A DNA stretch of 64,000 nucleotides, taken from positions 3,004,175-3,068,174 of the forward strand of contig NC_087078.1 of NCBI RefSeq assembly GCF_026151205.1, read 5' to 3'. How positions within the stretch are numbered: the first letter of the stretch is position 1; each line of letters starts with the position of its first letter. Both the position numbers and the translations under genes were made by a program. The notes under the pieces are model-generated. The model had not been told where the DNA came from. It saw only the letters and a list, made by a program, of their open reading frames with translations, and ran no database searches. Positions 33,824 to 44,448 of the stretch are shown one piece after another. Origin of the DNA: Bolinopsis microptera. Taxonomy: Eukaryota > Ctenophora > Tentaculata > Lobata > Bolinopsidae.

Positions 33824-35902
33824 TTGTTTTCCACAACGGAACATTTGAAATTGCTATCTGCTTTTCTTTCTTTCCAGGGAGTGTGCTGGTTGGACGTGAA
33901 GGTGCCCCCTGGATTGCCTGGTACCCCCAATTGCTTCTACGCCATGAACGATACACCCACTGACTCTTCTCAATCTGTTCCGGACCAGACTTCAACTACT
34001 ACGGTTCCGGATCAGACTACACCTGCACCCACGACTCCTACCATTATGGTGGAAATCGACGAAGTACTGAAGGATGTTGAAAATATAATTCTTTCAGAAT
34101 ACCACGAATCAGAGGAAAATAAAGATTGTAGCAGCCTCCTTAGTTTCTTCTCAGGGTCTACCCCCCTTGACAACTTCCTGTTGACTCACTCGCAGAGCCT
34201 GCGCTCAGAGGTAGATATCATTAAGCTCAACATCTGTAACATTCTAAAACTTGATGTGAACAAATTTGCAATCATAACGCCATCTATGGTTAAGAGCTGC
34301 CCATCTCTTAAAAAACTCACCTTAGCAGAGGGTCTACTATCCCTGCTTGGCCTTGCAGAAAATGTCTGTGCTGTAATAAGTGGCAAGAGATGTGACCACG
34401 AGGTTAAGTCCCCTTCTTATTTGTCAGCCCCCTCCAGTATTCCAATGGGTCATACTACTTCTAACGAAAGCTCTATACACAAGTCCTTAGAAGATATTCA
34501 AACATCCATTAAAAACTTGAAAGACAATGATAGCCACCTTAGGACTCTTGACTCCATAAACACCAAGCTTGCTGAGCTCAAAGTTGATATTAACTGTTTC
34601 AAAAATAGCAGATCCTCAAACGTATCCACTCCTGACCTGCCCATGCCTCCTTTTATCATAGGGCCACCAGCAGCCTGTGAAACAGACCATGAACAGCTCC
34701 TGCTAGATGCACAGAAGCCTTCAAGTGCAGACGACCCAAAGTCTAAGCACATCATGTCTTATTTACCAGAATTCATTGATACAACCTTGAACTCTCAGCT
34801 ATTAGATTTCCTTGCTCAACAGAACGATGATTTTGTCAAGAACACAGAAAACGGGCATGGAGTTATAAGCTTTGGTGAACGATATGATTACCCCGGGGCA
34901 AAAGCTGCTAAGCCCATATCAGAAGACCTGCCTGAAGTTCTTGCTGAACTTGCCTCAAGGATAAAGAAGCTTTGCCCTGAAACAGTTATTAATCAATGCC
35001 TGATCAACCGGTACAATGATGAGAGCAGTTTTCTCCCTAAACACTCGGATAACGAGAACTCGCTTGTGCATGATAGTTCGATTTTCACTGTATCGTTAGG
35101 AAGCCAGTGTTCAGTTAAGTTCTCAATGAAAGGATCAGAAAGTGGGGAAGTCATTGAGACAATAGAGGGACGCAGTCTATATATCATGAGCAAGCAGTCT
35201 CAGTTCCTCTGGGACCACAGAATAGATAAGAGCAGTGAAAGGAGGGACGTGAGATTCAGTATAACGTTCCGCTACGTGAGCAGCAGTAGCAATGCAACAT
35301 TGATTATTGGTGACTCAAATACCCGGTTCCTCCGATTTGGTGCTGGAAAAGGGACATTCGGTCACAAACTGCCTGGAAAAAGACTTGAATGCTTCACAAT
35401 AGATCAGTTAGACCCTGCCCTTTGTGTAGGATATAAGAATGTTGTAGTACACTGTGGTGTAAATAATATTAAGAGGGGAGGGTGTGATGTTAAACACTGG
35501 GCTAATGAGCTGACGAAGAAGCTCACGAATATTTGTGAAATTTGTCCTTACTCTAAAGTTATAGTTTCACCAATCCTACCAACTAGGTCCTCCTGGCTAA
35601 ATGAGAGAGCCATGGAGTTTAATAGTATATTGTTTGGGTACTGTAATACCAACGCTAGAATAGGAAATTTAGATTTTGATAGTTTTGTCGATGAGGAGGG
35701 TCTACTGAACAAACAGTTTTGTAGGTACAAGAAGCCGGATGACCCAATCCACCTGGGGTCAAGCGGTATCTTCAAACTCTCCCGGGCAATTGCCCATAAG
35801 ATTCTAGGTAGCCCCGTTGATGGGAGGTTGTTCAGTGATGTTACCAAGGCCCAAAATAGATTTTCCCCACGTTCTCGTAGATCTGTAATCCAGTCATGGT
35901 AG
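33824..35902 (+). CDS. LINE ORF1: coiled coil, AlkB-like dioxygenase and SGNH/GDSL esterase
   Basis: The frame has 692 codons. A second ATG at 33944 (MNDTPTDSS) is an equally good start, because the first 40 residues lack conserved features. Residues ~220-265 look like a coiled coil (SLEDIQTSIKNL). An AlkB-type Fe(II)/2-oxoglutarate dioxygenase follows: NRYNDESS, H407 and D409 in HSDNE, distal H465, and R477/R483 in RFSITFR, with the six-residue arginine spacing of AlkB. All iron and 2OG ligands appear present. An SGNH hydrolase comes next: G496-D497-S498-N499 (block I), H543-C-G-V-N-N (block III), and D640-P-I-H643 (block V). Esterase domains are known in ORF1 of some CR1-group LINEs, and AlkB domains are known to reverse alkylation of nucleic acids. 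The predicted role here is binding and perhaps repairing the element RNA, which is inference. ORF2 starts 7 nt before its end. Confidence 0.85.
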   Translation: MFSTTEHLKLLSAFLSFQGVCWLDVKVPPGLPGTPNCFYAMNDTPTDSSQSVPDQTSTTTVPDQTTPAPTTPTIMVEIDEVLKDVENIILSEYHESEENKDCSSLLSFFSGSTPLDNFLLTHSQSLRSEVDIIKLNICNILKLDVNKFAIITPSMVKSCPSLKKLTLAEGLLSLLGLAENVCAVISGKRCDHEVKSPSYLSAPSSIPMGHTTSNESSIHKSLEDIQTSIKNLKDNDSHLRTLDSINTKLAELKVDINCFKNSRSSNVSTPDLPMPPFIIGPPAACETDHEQLLLDAQKPSSADDPKSKHIMSYLPEFIDTTLNSQLLDFLAQQNDDFVKNTENGHGVISFGERYDYPGAKAAKPISEDLPEVLAELASRIKKLCPETVINQCLINRYNDESSFLPKHSDNENSLVHDSSIFTVSLGSQCSVKFSMKGSESGEVIETIEGRSLYIMSKQSQFLWDHRIDKSSERRDVRFSITFRYVSSSSNATLIIGDSNTRFLRFGAGKGTFGHKLPGKRLECFTIDQLDPALCVGYKNVVVHCGVNNIKRGGCDVKHWANELTKKLTNICEICPYSKVIVSPILPTRSSWLNERAMEFNSILFGYCNTNARIGNLDFDSFVDEEGLLNKQFCRYKKPDDPIHLGSSGIFKLSRAIAHKILGSPVDGRLFSDVTKAQNRFSPRSRRSVIQSW

Positions 35903-38900
35903 TCAAACTGATATGCGAAATCTGCTGCTGTTGCAATAGACCTGTGCGTGCTGGACATCCATTTTTGATTTGTCAGATGTGTGACAAAATAATGCACAAA
36001 AAATGTAAAACTGATGATAACATAACCAAATTTCGAGATGCAACATATTGCAAAATATGCACTGATGCCAATGATATTGTACGGTACAACCCTTTCTACC
36101 AAGCACCACACTTTGCAAACAATGGCCTCATTGATGATGAGCCAGTTAATTATATTGAATCTATCTACAATAGCTCAAAGATTCTTGAAAATTGCAAAAC
36201 ATTCTCCATAACTGAGTTGAATGCTACCGTCCTACCTAAAAATTCAGCTAAATATTTGTCCAAATTATTCCTAAATATTGATGGAAATGCATCAAACTTT
36301 GACAACTTTGCAGTTGAGCTGTCTTGTATCGACCACAAATTCTCTGTTATCGGTCTTGCAGAAACAAATACTAATCCCGAAAATGGAACTCTGTATCAGC
36401 TTAACGGATACTCCTCCTGTTACCAATCACGTTATTTTTGTCAAAAGAAAAACCAGTTCAAGGGTAAAGGATCAGGAGTGTGTCTTTACCTGCACAACTC
36501 CTTTAACTTTAACAAAATCCCTGGCTTATCTCTCTGTAATGAACACATAGAATCACTGTTCGTATCCATCACTAGCTTGCAAGACCCAACTGTTGTAGGG
36601 GTTATATACCGTCCCCCAAACGCATCACTTGAACTGTTCAACGAAGCATATGAATGTATTCTCTCAAAACTGAATGGCAAAAAAGTATATATTCTTGGTG
36701 ATTTCAATATAAACATGTTGAAGGACCCATCTCCATCAGAGGACAAATTCCAAGAAATAATATTCAACAACGGCTTCATACCAACCATATCAGTACCAAC
36801 TCACCAAATGCCTGGCTGTTCCAGGACCTGTATTGACAATATCCATACCAATGTAGTAGATCAAACCCTTATTTCTGGTGTGATATCTGACAAGATCTCC
36901 CACCATCACCCTATATTCACTCTTATTGAACTTTCCCCTGACTCTGTGCCAACACCTGATTCATCAGACAAAATTACTATACACTACGACTATAGTAATG
37001 CTAACTTAGAAAAGCTCTGTCTTGAAATAGAAAACGATGTAGATAGGTTCCACCACAGCTGTAACACATTTGATTCTTTCATGCAGTTATTTCAAGAAAA
37101 GATAGATTTGTCTTGCAAACTTCTAACTCCTAGAACCACTAAACGTAACAGCATAACCAACCCTTGGATTACCCAGGGCCTAATTAATTCCATCGATAAG
37201 AAAGCTAGGTTGTATTTCGAATGGAAGAAGACTTGTACATTAAAACTACCTGACGGGGACCCAAACAAGCACATCTACTACAAGGAATTCGACAAGTTTC
37301 TCAAAAGGTCAATAAATATGGCAAAGGCTATGTGCTATACTCAAAAATTCGAGAAGTACAGCATGAATTCGAAAAAGACTTGGGAAGTTATAAATGAACT
37401 CCGTGGTAAAAATTTGTCTAGATGTAAGGACGATTTTGTCATAGATGGCCAGAGAGTTACTTGCAGACGAATAATTGCTAACAAATTTTGTGAATATTTT
37501 ACATCTCTTGCAAGTAATCTCAATAAAAATGTATTGTCAAACAATAGTATTTCTCTGGAACCAGTAGAATCATTTGCTCAGTCCATGTCTAATTCAGTAT
37601 CTGACTCCATATACCTAGAAGAAACTAATGAAGACGAGATTGTCGAGGTCATCAGAGATTTTCAAAATGGCAAGGCGAGTGACATACCTATAATCGTTGT
37701 AAAAAAATCGGCAAAGCTCATTGCTGGTACCTTGGCCAGGCTTTACAACACATGTATACAAAGTGGTACATTCCCAAGTATATTTAAAACTGGTAAAGTT
37801 ATTCCTATTTACAAGAAAGACAATAAGGAATGCATTGAAAATTATCGGCCTGTATCAATATTACCTTTATTTGGAAAAATCTTTGAGAAGATCATTTACA
37901 AACGCCTTTATAATTTCTTCACATCTAAAGGTGTACTAACAGACTCACAGTTTGGATTTAGAAAAGGCCATTCTACCACTCATGCTCTACACAAATCTAT
38001 AGACTCCGTTACAAAGTCTCTGGCTAGCAATAAACATGTATTGGGCATATTCATTGACTTGAGCAAAGCCTTTGACACCCTTGATCACAATATTCTTCTA
38101 AGCAAGTTAAATTCCTACGGTATTAGGGGTTCAGCACTTACCTTACTTAAAAGCTATTTGACTAACAGAAAGCAGTATGTTATGTATAACGATGTACCAT
38201 CAGTAACAATGGACGTGAAATTTGGAGTACCACAAGGGTCAATTCTTGGGCCACTACTCTTCCTACTGTATATGAACGATATAGTAAACTGTTTTTCAGA
38301 CAGTGAGGTGAAATTTGTACTTTATGCTGATGACACTAATATCTTCATATCAGGACCATCTAGAGAAGCAACATATAAAAAAGCCAACTTAGTACTTAAA
38401 CATGTCTCGATTTACATGAAATGTAATCTACTTCATATCAACATGTCCAAATGCTGCTACATACATTTTAAACCTGCCTCTGAATATGATGACACCTGTG
38501 CGCGGACTAGACCATTTGCTAACCTACTAGATGAATCTAGATCAATATTCATCGATGGTAAGGTTATCACTAAAGTCAAGGATACCAAATTCTTAGGTGT
38601 TGTTATAGATAGTAAGCTAAACTGGATTGCCCACATGCACTACATCCGTAAAAAGCTGCGGACCATGACTGGTGCAATCTGTAGAATCCGGCACTCTATA
38701 CCTGCTGAACTATACTTGAAAATATATAATGCTCTTTTTGAATCACATCTCAGTTATGGTATAAGTGTTTGGGGTGTTGTCATCAAGGAACGGTCCAATG
38801 ACAGTCTTTTTATCACTCAGAAGCACTGTATAAGGATCCTTTTTGGTGATCTCGACTCATATCTAGATAAACAATCAACATGTGCAAGAACTAGACCATA

Positions 38901-39300
38901 TGGTATGCAAAGATTAGGCCATAAACATTTTGAAAAGGAGCATACAAAACCCATTTTTAATAGACTAAAAATTCTTACAGTTCAAAACTTGTTCAAGTAC
39001 CATTGCATTTCAGAATTCTCTAAGATTATCAAGTACCACTGCCCATACTCCCTTTATGAGGCCATCAACATTTCAAACCGTACAACGAGTTTAACGGTTA
39101 TTCTTCTTAATAAATCAAATACTTTTTTGTTCACTGCAGCCAAGCTTTGGAACACTGTTCATAAAAAAATTCTAACCTCAAGCAATTGCCTAGAAACTTC
39201 CATTAACTTGATAAAATTGAGAACCAAGGCACTATTATTACAAGTACAGGCTGCTGATTTAAAAGATACTTGGAATCCAAACAATTTTAAATTGCAGTAA
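35896..39300 (+). CDS. LINE ORF2: PHD-like finger, APE endonuclease, reverse transcriptase
   Basis: 1134 codons without interruption. The N-terminus has a C4HC3-type finger: C7, C10, C26, C29, H34, C37, C52, C55. The endonuclease shows LAETNTNPEN, VIYRPPNA, GDFNIN (G268) and SDKISHHHPIF. The RT shows ENYRPVSILP, FRKGHSTTHA, FIDLSKAFDTLDH (motif A), GVPQGSILGPLLF (motif B) and YADDTN (Y810-D813, motif C). The C-terminus carries TCARTRP and LTVQNLFKYH. The order matches CR1/L2-like LINEs. The ATG overlaps the ORF1 stop in the string ATGGTAG, which suggests coupled termination and re-initiation. All catalytic residues that can be judged are present. Confidence 0.93.
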   Translation: MVVKLICEICCCCNRPVRAGHPFLICQMCDKIMHKKCKTDDNITKFRDATYCKICTDANDIVRYNPFYQAPHFANNGLIDDEPVNYIESIYNSSKILENCKTFSITELNATVLPKNSAKYLSKLFLNIDGNASNFDNFAVELSCIDHKFSVIGLAETNTNPENGTLYQLNGYSSCYQSRYFCQKKNQFKGKGSGVCLYLHNSFNFNKIPGLSLCNEHIESLFVSITSLQDPTVVGVIYRPPNASLELFNEAYECILSKLNGKKVYILGDFNINMLKDPSPSEDKFQEIIFNNGFIPTISVPTHQMPGCSRTCIDNIHTNVVDQTLISGVISDKISHHHPIFTLIELSPDSVPTPDSSDKITIHYDYSNANLEKLCLEIENDVDRFHHSCNTFDSFMQLFQEKIDLSCKLLTPRTTKRNSITNPWITQGLINSIDKKARLYFEWKKTCTLKLPDGDPNKHIYYKEFDKFLKRSINMAKAMCYTQKFEKYSMNSKKTWEVINELRGKNLSRCKDDFVIDGQRVTCRRIIANKFCEYFTSLASNLNKNVLSNNSISLEPVESFAQSMSNSVSDSIYLEETNEDEIVEVIRDFQNGKASDIPIIVVKKSAKLIAGTLARLYNTCIQSGTFPSIFKTGKVIPIYKKDNKECIENYRPVSILPLFGKIFEKIIYKRLYNFFTSKGVLTDSQFGFRKGHSTTHALHKSIDSVTKSLASNKHVLGIFIDLSKAFDTLDHNILLSKLNSYGIRGSALTLLKSYLTNRKQYVMYNDVPSVTMDVKFGVPQGSILGPLLFLLYMNDIVNCFSDSEVKFVLYADDTNIFISGPSREATYKKANLVLKHVSIYMKCNLLHINMSKCCYIHFKPASEYDDTCARTRPFANLLDESRSIFIDGKVITKVKDTKFLGVVIDSKLNWIAHMHYIRKKLRTMTGAICRIRHSIPAELYLKIYNALFESHLSYGISVWGVVIKERSNDSLFITQKHCIRILFGDLDSYLDKQSTCARTRPYGMQRLGHKHFEKEHTKPIFNRLKILTVQNLFKYHCISEFSKIIKYHCPYSLYEAINISNRTTSLTVILLNKSNTFLFTAAKLWNTVHKKILTSSNCLETSINLIKLRTKALLLQVQAADLKDTWNPNNFKLQ

Positions 39301-39897
39301 TCTATTCTAATCGCAGCAGCACACACTTAACACACTTAATATTACTATCATGATTGTATTATAGACTGAAAAGCTCTCAGATCAATTTTGGGCGTTTTTA
39401 ACCACTTGTTGTAATGTTTTTAATTATTTAATATCTTAACTTAACTAAATTTTTATTCAGATCGAATTAACAAATAATATTTGATAATTTATTCGATAGT
39501 TTAGTCTGATATTGATATTGACTATATTGATATTGTTATTATTGAATGAAGTTAACTCCAGACGTACATAATATTACTTCTTTTAACAAAGGGACTTGGA
39601 GTATAAACGACCAAGTTAGCATACATTTTCAACCAACCAAGAATTCTGGAGGCAAAGGTGGGTGCGTAAACTTTATGGTCTGTACTCTCCGATCCTGTAT
39701 CACCCAGGATTCTTTTCGACGTTTTTGGTAAAAGGTATATACCTTCTAGTCAATCTCTTGCTACTCCAAGTCCCCCAAGATTTCTAAACTAAAGTTCGTC
39801 CTAGTTATATTATATTATATAAAATATATTTTTTTGTTTGCTGTAACTGATACTAAATAAAATTGTTGTTTTCCTGAAATTGTTGTTTTCCTGTTAT

Positions 39898-40135
39898 GAG
39901 GTGAGAGCTTCCAAGATCTTGATACTCGATTTCAGTGCTATGTACTACCCGATGCTCCTGAATGCCCAAAATATGTACGCCACTATCCCTCATGCATACA
40001 CCCAGCTCATCCCTCTTGTATTGTTCTCTTATTGTTCGTACATTAAGAGTTCCTACAAGAATTTCCTTCTGGCCACGTAGTAGTAGGGTACCAGCCTTTG
40101 AAAGAGTTGGAGCAGGAGATTTGGGTGTGACCCGC
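39898..40135 (-). CDS. N-terminal endonuclease fragment of the RTE-like LINE
   Basis: On the minus strand the frame reads LVGTLNVRTIREQYKRDEL, then VHILGIQEHRVVH and YQDLGSSHLIT. These are the first strands of an APE-type endonuclease, with the catalytic N of LNVRT and E of QEHR. It stops at the 6-bp target duplication, and the next residues are found at 33767 on the same strand. The frame is open upstream to a TAA near 40137 without an obvious Met, so the true start is uncertain. Confidence 0.8.
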
Positions 40136-40329
40136 CGGTCGAGAGATTAAGGTGTGTGCCCGAGGTAAATACCCCACACACCATGTGTTGAGTCTACGGC
40201 GGCGCCCGGCCAATAGGCAGGTCACAAATTGTTTTGCCAGACTTGTATAACCGCATCATAGTACTCAAGCGAACAACCACCCCCCTGTTCGCTAGGGCCG
40301 TTACTGCAGAAAGCCTCACGTCTAGAACA

Positions 40330-41985
40330 ATTGATCATTTGTCGCTCCTGATCCTAGAGCATCCTTGTCTCGTTACTTGTCACATGCACTTTTTCTAAAG
40401 AGGAACTGTATAGTGATATACAGAAAGAAAATCTGTAGTAGATTTTCAAAGGCGACTGATAATATTGCGGACGCCACACCAACAATATGACAACCATACC
40501 ATAATCCAACATTCCCATGCACCTTTATAGTTTAGAGTGCTTAGCACTATCCCAACTGCCAATATATTGCCAAAACGTTTTTGTCCAACAGAAATGCCAA
40601 CTATAGTTATAGTGTTATACACTGTGCCTCAAATTATTTGATCAAAGCCGAGGATATGTGGGATGGTAGGCCGGTATATGTAGTGTAGTGCTGACACCTA
40701 ACTAGGACTGAGTGCAGTAGGACGGTAGAATGCAAGTGTGGAAGGAAAATAACACAATTTTTCGCGCGAACTTGTAAATTTACTTACGCCGCGCAGAAAT
40801 TTACAACCTACCAGGACGCGCACCGAGTTGAACTCGTCGACGGTCCAATATATGGAACAAATATTTTACGAGTATCACCCGTTAAATGAAATTCACAGCC
40901 GAATTTTCATCGACAATCGTGATGCCAATGGGTCGCGCGCGATTAAATTCAAAATTATGACTGTTTTCCTTGTATCATGTCGAGACCCCCAATGTCGTTT
41001 CACTTCACCTAACCATGTGCTTTCGCGCCACTTCGGGCGCGCTTGTTTCACAATTAAGTCAAGAGGCGGGCGCGCGCTACTGCAAGCGCAAGGGCTCTGG
41101 ATAGAGTAATCGTTTCACTATAATAAATTGACACACGCTGTAACCCCTTTTGAGCGCTTTGCGTGCACGAGAGGTATACAACGTGTAGCAAATAATAAAG
41201 TTTTTACGATACAGGGGGAGTTGCCCACTCGTGTGCGGCGGGTCATACAACGTATGACAACGTTTTCCTACATGCTTATACGTTTTTGTTTTATGAGTAA
41301 GCGGTGGGATTGCAAACGTAAACTATATCATTGTATTTTGTACGCTAATTTCGAATCAGACCTATTACATACATATATAGCATAAAAATCATTTCTCGAC
41401 AAGTTGTGAGCAAATAAGCATTTTCTGAGACGCGCACACGTGACAGGCTTGTAAAACGATATTTGAGCTGTTTTTGCTGTACATCACAATTTAATTACGT
41501 TTTCTTATCCTTCAAAATGAAAAATCATTAAAGTAAAGTAAAGTAAAGTAAAAATTATGACGTAATATCATCACTAATATTTACAAAGTATCATCGCACT
41601 ACATAAAAAAATAATTATTTCTCCATCAAATTTAAACGTATATATATATATATATATATATATAACTCTAAAACTCTGGTCACAAGAGCAACTGCCTAAA
41701 CGTGCAGAAGTGAAAACAAATAAATAAAATATACTAGCAGTCCTTAATACTCGTAATAAATAGATTCATTCAATGTCATAAAACTCTTAACCATACACGT
41801 GACCAGTAAAATAATTTAATTGGTCTATAGACTACTGTATAAAATTCTCAATATATAAACTTTATTAACAATAATAAATTAGTTAAAATAACACCAACCT
41901 TTGGTGTATAAATGAGTAAACAACCTCTATTTGTCGTAAAATATCTTTCATGATATTATAGTATATGCTATAATATCAAAACTGT
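40330..41985. other. No gene supported
   Basis: 40740-41260 is a GC-richer patch with CGCG motifs and two open but unrecognised frames (40828-41109 and 41128-41385). GTCATACAACGTATGAC near 41243 matches, in inverse, a palindrome near 29899. 41528-41550 is AGTAA repeats, and 41639-41664 is (TA)n. Beyond that the DNA is AT-rich. Confidence 0.4.
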
Positions 41986-41989
41986 TTAT

Positions 41990-43880
41990 TAGAGTTCAGG
42001 TAACAGAATTTAACTGTAATGGCACCTCTGTAGTATTATCCGTTGTTGAGATGTAACCATTTTTTCGTCCGGTCTTGATTAACCCGGCTCACGATACATA
42101 TGCTTCGTCCGGTCTAACATTGAACCCGGCTCACTAATCATAGGGATGGTGTAGTAGTTGGAATATGACACACTGTTTACAGTTTTATCTCTGTTCGAAG
42201 GAATTCTTCTGCATCCCTTGTTATTTCAACCGCTAAATCAAAGAACTCGCGAAGTCTGCTCCATGATATTAACATTGAATTTCCACCATAGCCCTGGTTA
42301 AAGATGTTGTGGAATGGGTGTCTTTTGAGAAGCTCACTCATGCTGTTCCTTTTATTTAGTTTTATATCATGACAGAAGATAAGCAGGTGAAGTGAGTTTT
42401 GCTCCCCTCGTCCACATTCACACAGTGGAGAATCAAATTTGCTGCTGTTGAACCGGTGAAGAAATTCATTCATGATGTTGTTGGGGTAGAACAGACTTAG
42501 GAATAGGGTTTCAAGTTGCCTTGTTGTTTTGGGCGGAAACTTAAGCTTTGTGGTGCTCACTGTAGGTGCCTCTGTATAACCTTCCAACTGATACTGGCTG
42601 TTTATGGAAGATTGCCAAAGCTGTTCACTGTAATGTTTCATAACCAATTTACTGTAGCTGCATCCTTTTGTTGATAAACTGGAGAATTTCTCAAGGTCAT
42701 GGTTGTTTATGATGTTTTGATCCTCCTTGGTGAAGTGTTCAGGGTGTATCGAAGATTTCCACAATAGAAACTGAAATACATCTTTTATCTTTCCAGTGAG
42801 TGGGCTATAACTGCCTGATTGGGTTTGGGCATCGATGAGTTTTTTCAGTGGATCCTCTTTATCAGGAAATATATTTAGTTTTAGGAGGTGCTTCACCGAG
42901 TTCACTTTGTTTGATATGGTTAGTGGCAACACACCTAATATCATTTCAGCTGTGGACATTCTTACATTGAACACTGCACCCAAAGCTGCCTTAATAGTCC
43001 TATACCAAGCACTTTCGACTTCTTTGATACTTCGATTATTGATCCAGACAGTTCCAGCGTAATGAATTCGTGAATATATGAGAACTTCAATTAGCCTGAC
43101 GATGACATGTTGTCTGAATCCCCAGTTGCGGTTTGTATATTTGCATATTGTAGCCCACCGGCCAAGTATCTTTCTGTTAATATCCTTTGCATGATCAATG
43201 TAAGTGAGCTTCCTATCCATTATCAAGCCTAATACTTTGGTCTTTTCGACAAACAGGATCTTGTTGCTGCCAAGATGAAATGACACTGGAAGAAGCTTTG
43301 CATCGTTTTCTGCGGTACCAAATCCAATTAGTTCAGTCTTTCCAGGATCACAGTTTATTATCATTCTCCACGTTATACTCCATTTATAGATAGCATCGCA
43401 TGTCATTTGTAGGTTCAGAAGACACTGGTGTGTGGTTTCACCTCTGACTCTTAATGTTCCATCATCTGCAAACTTGTAAACCCCTACATCTGGGTTGAGA
43501 GAAAGATCTTGTGCAAGGTCATGTAAATAGAATTTAAAGAGAATTGGAGACAGTGCCGAACCTTGTGGTAGACCAAATTCTCTACATGCTCTAATGAACC
43601 CAGTATAGTTGTTGAATATAAGGCGAACTTTTCTGTTGAACAGAAAGCTGTTTATAAGTTTCCATAAACTTCCCAACACTCCAAAATCCGACAATTTTTT
43701 CATGAGACCTTTTTTCCAAACACTATCGAAAGCCTTTTCAAAATCTATAAAGAGACAGATGACCGTGTATTTCTTCTGAAGATGACTACGAACATCATTA
43801 TCTAGTCTGTTTAGATAGCGAACAGTGTTGCGCTTTTTAGTGAACCCTTCTTGATACTCATCACTAAATAACGTAATAAT
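41990..43880 (-). mobile_element. 5'-truncated LINE, unassigned clade
   Basis: Minus-strand LINE beginning within the RT (LFSDEYQEGFTKKR at ~43875-43825) and running through its 3' region. The 3' region contains two direct repeats of about 37-40 bp, both with TTCGTCCGGTCT and AACCCGGCTCAC (42063-42145). The truncation upstream of RT motif A shows an incomplete insertion. Confidence 0.75.
42177..43863 (-). CDS. Reverse transcriptase fragment of a LINE
   Basis: The frame is open from about 43875 to the stop at 42177; the first Met is at 43703 (508 codons). Upstream of that Met it reads LFIDFEKAFDSVWKKG, RT motif A. Motif B is GLPQGSALSPILF, and motif C is KFADDGTL (F78-D81 from the Met). Thumb and C-terminal regions follow, ending with a zinc-knuckle-like CECGRGEQNSLHLLIFC. 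Compared with the CR1/L2-like copies it has FADDG rather than FADDT and a different C-terminus, so it is a separate family. The endonuclease is missing. Confidence 0.85.
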
Positions 43881-43885
43881 TTATC

Positions 43886-44300
43886 AAATATTAATCATGA
43901 ATAAAAACAACATTAAAAATTTTAATTTATTCATACTTTCCAGTGGAGTAAAAATTTATAAAACATTCCAAAAATGAAAGTCATTTACAATACATTTAGA
44001 AATCATATTCTTTTTAAAACTTTCCAATCCAATTTTGAAACTCAAAACTGTAAGCAGTTCTTCACCTCTGAAGGGAGTTTGTTGATTGATTGATTGGGGG
44101 ACTGGTCCGTAGTACCAGCCAATGTTTACTCAAAAGTAATATATAATTGAAATAAGTTAAATATTCATCCCCGAGGGGCACGCAGATTATAATTGTGATG
44201 TTATCTATTAAAACTATTCGATTAAAATTTTATTGGTCGAGTCGACTGGCCCTGATCTGCAAACATATTTGATATTGGTAACTTTATGATGCTGCCTCAC
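43886..44300. other. No gene; ATTG repeats
   Basis: AT-rich sequence with a short (ATTG)n run near 44084-44096 followed by a G-rich stretch. This resembles a LINE tail or simple repeat. No ORF. Confidence 0.4.
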
Positions 44301-44448
44301 CGCAATTAGGTGTGTTATCAGTGTAGATATGCACTATGTGGCAGTGAAATAAGGAATGTGCTGTTAGAATGGCAGGTGGTTAGAAATGTTGTCCTGATTC
44401 AGATTGTTTAATTTGAGCTGTATGAGTTTGGTTTTGAGTGATTATTGA

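Larger units (their letters stand above)
33774..39891 (+). mobile_element. CR1/L2-like LINE with AlkB-esterase ORF1, inserted in the RTE-like LINE
   Basis: It is bounded by a 6-bp target duplication TGTTAT. It contains two long intact ORFs that overlap by 7 nt, a ~590-bp 3' region and, at the very 3' end, two copies of a 17-bp unit AAATTGTTGTTTTCCTG (39860-39893). The 5' leader before ORF1 is short (50 bp to the first ATG, 170 bp to the second), so slight 5' truncation is possible. Intact ORFs and a clean duplication suggest a recent insertion. Confidence 0.85.
31030..40320 (-). mobile_element. RTE-like LINE, split by the LINE at 33774-39891
   Basis: On the minus strand the 5' region and endonuclease start lie at about 40320-39898. 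The rest of the endonuclease and the RT lie at 33773-31056. The 3' end carries (TAG)n at about 31031-31047, fitting the short simple-repeat tails of RTE-type LINEs. The two parts join exactly at the target duplication TGTTAT (33768-33773 and 39892-39897). The 5' boundary at ~40320 is approximate. Confidence 0.8.

Noticed and set aside
33777-33995. Minus-strand frame over the start of the AlkB LINE
   Set aside because: Shadow across an insertion junction; the plus-strand ORF1 explains the region.
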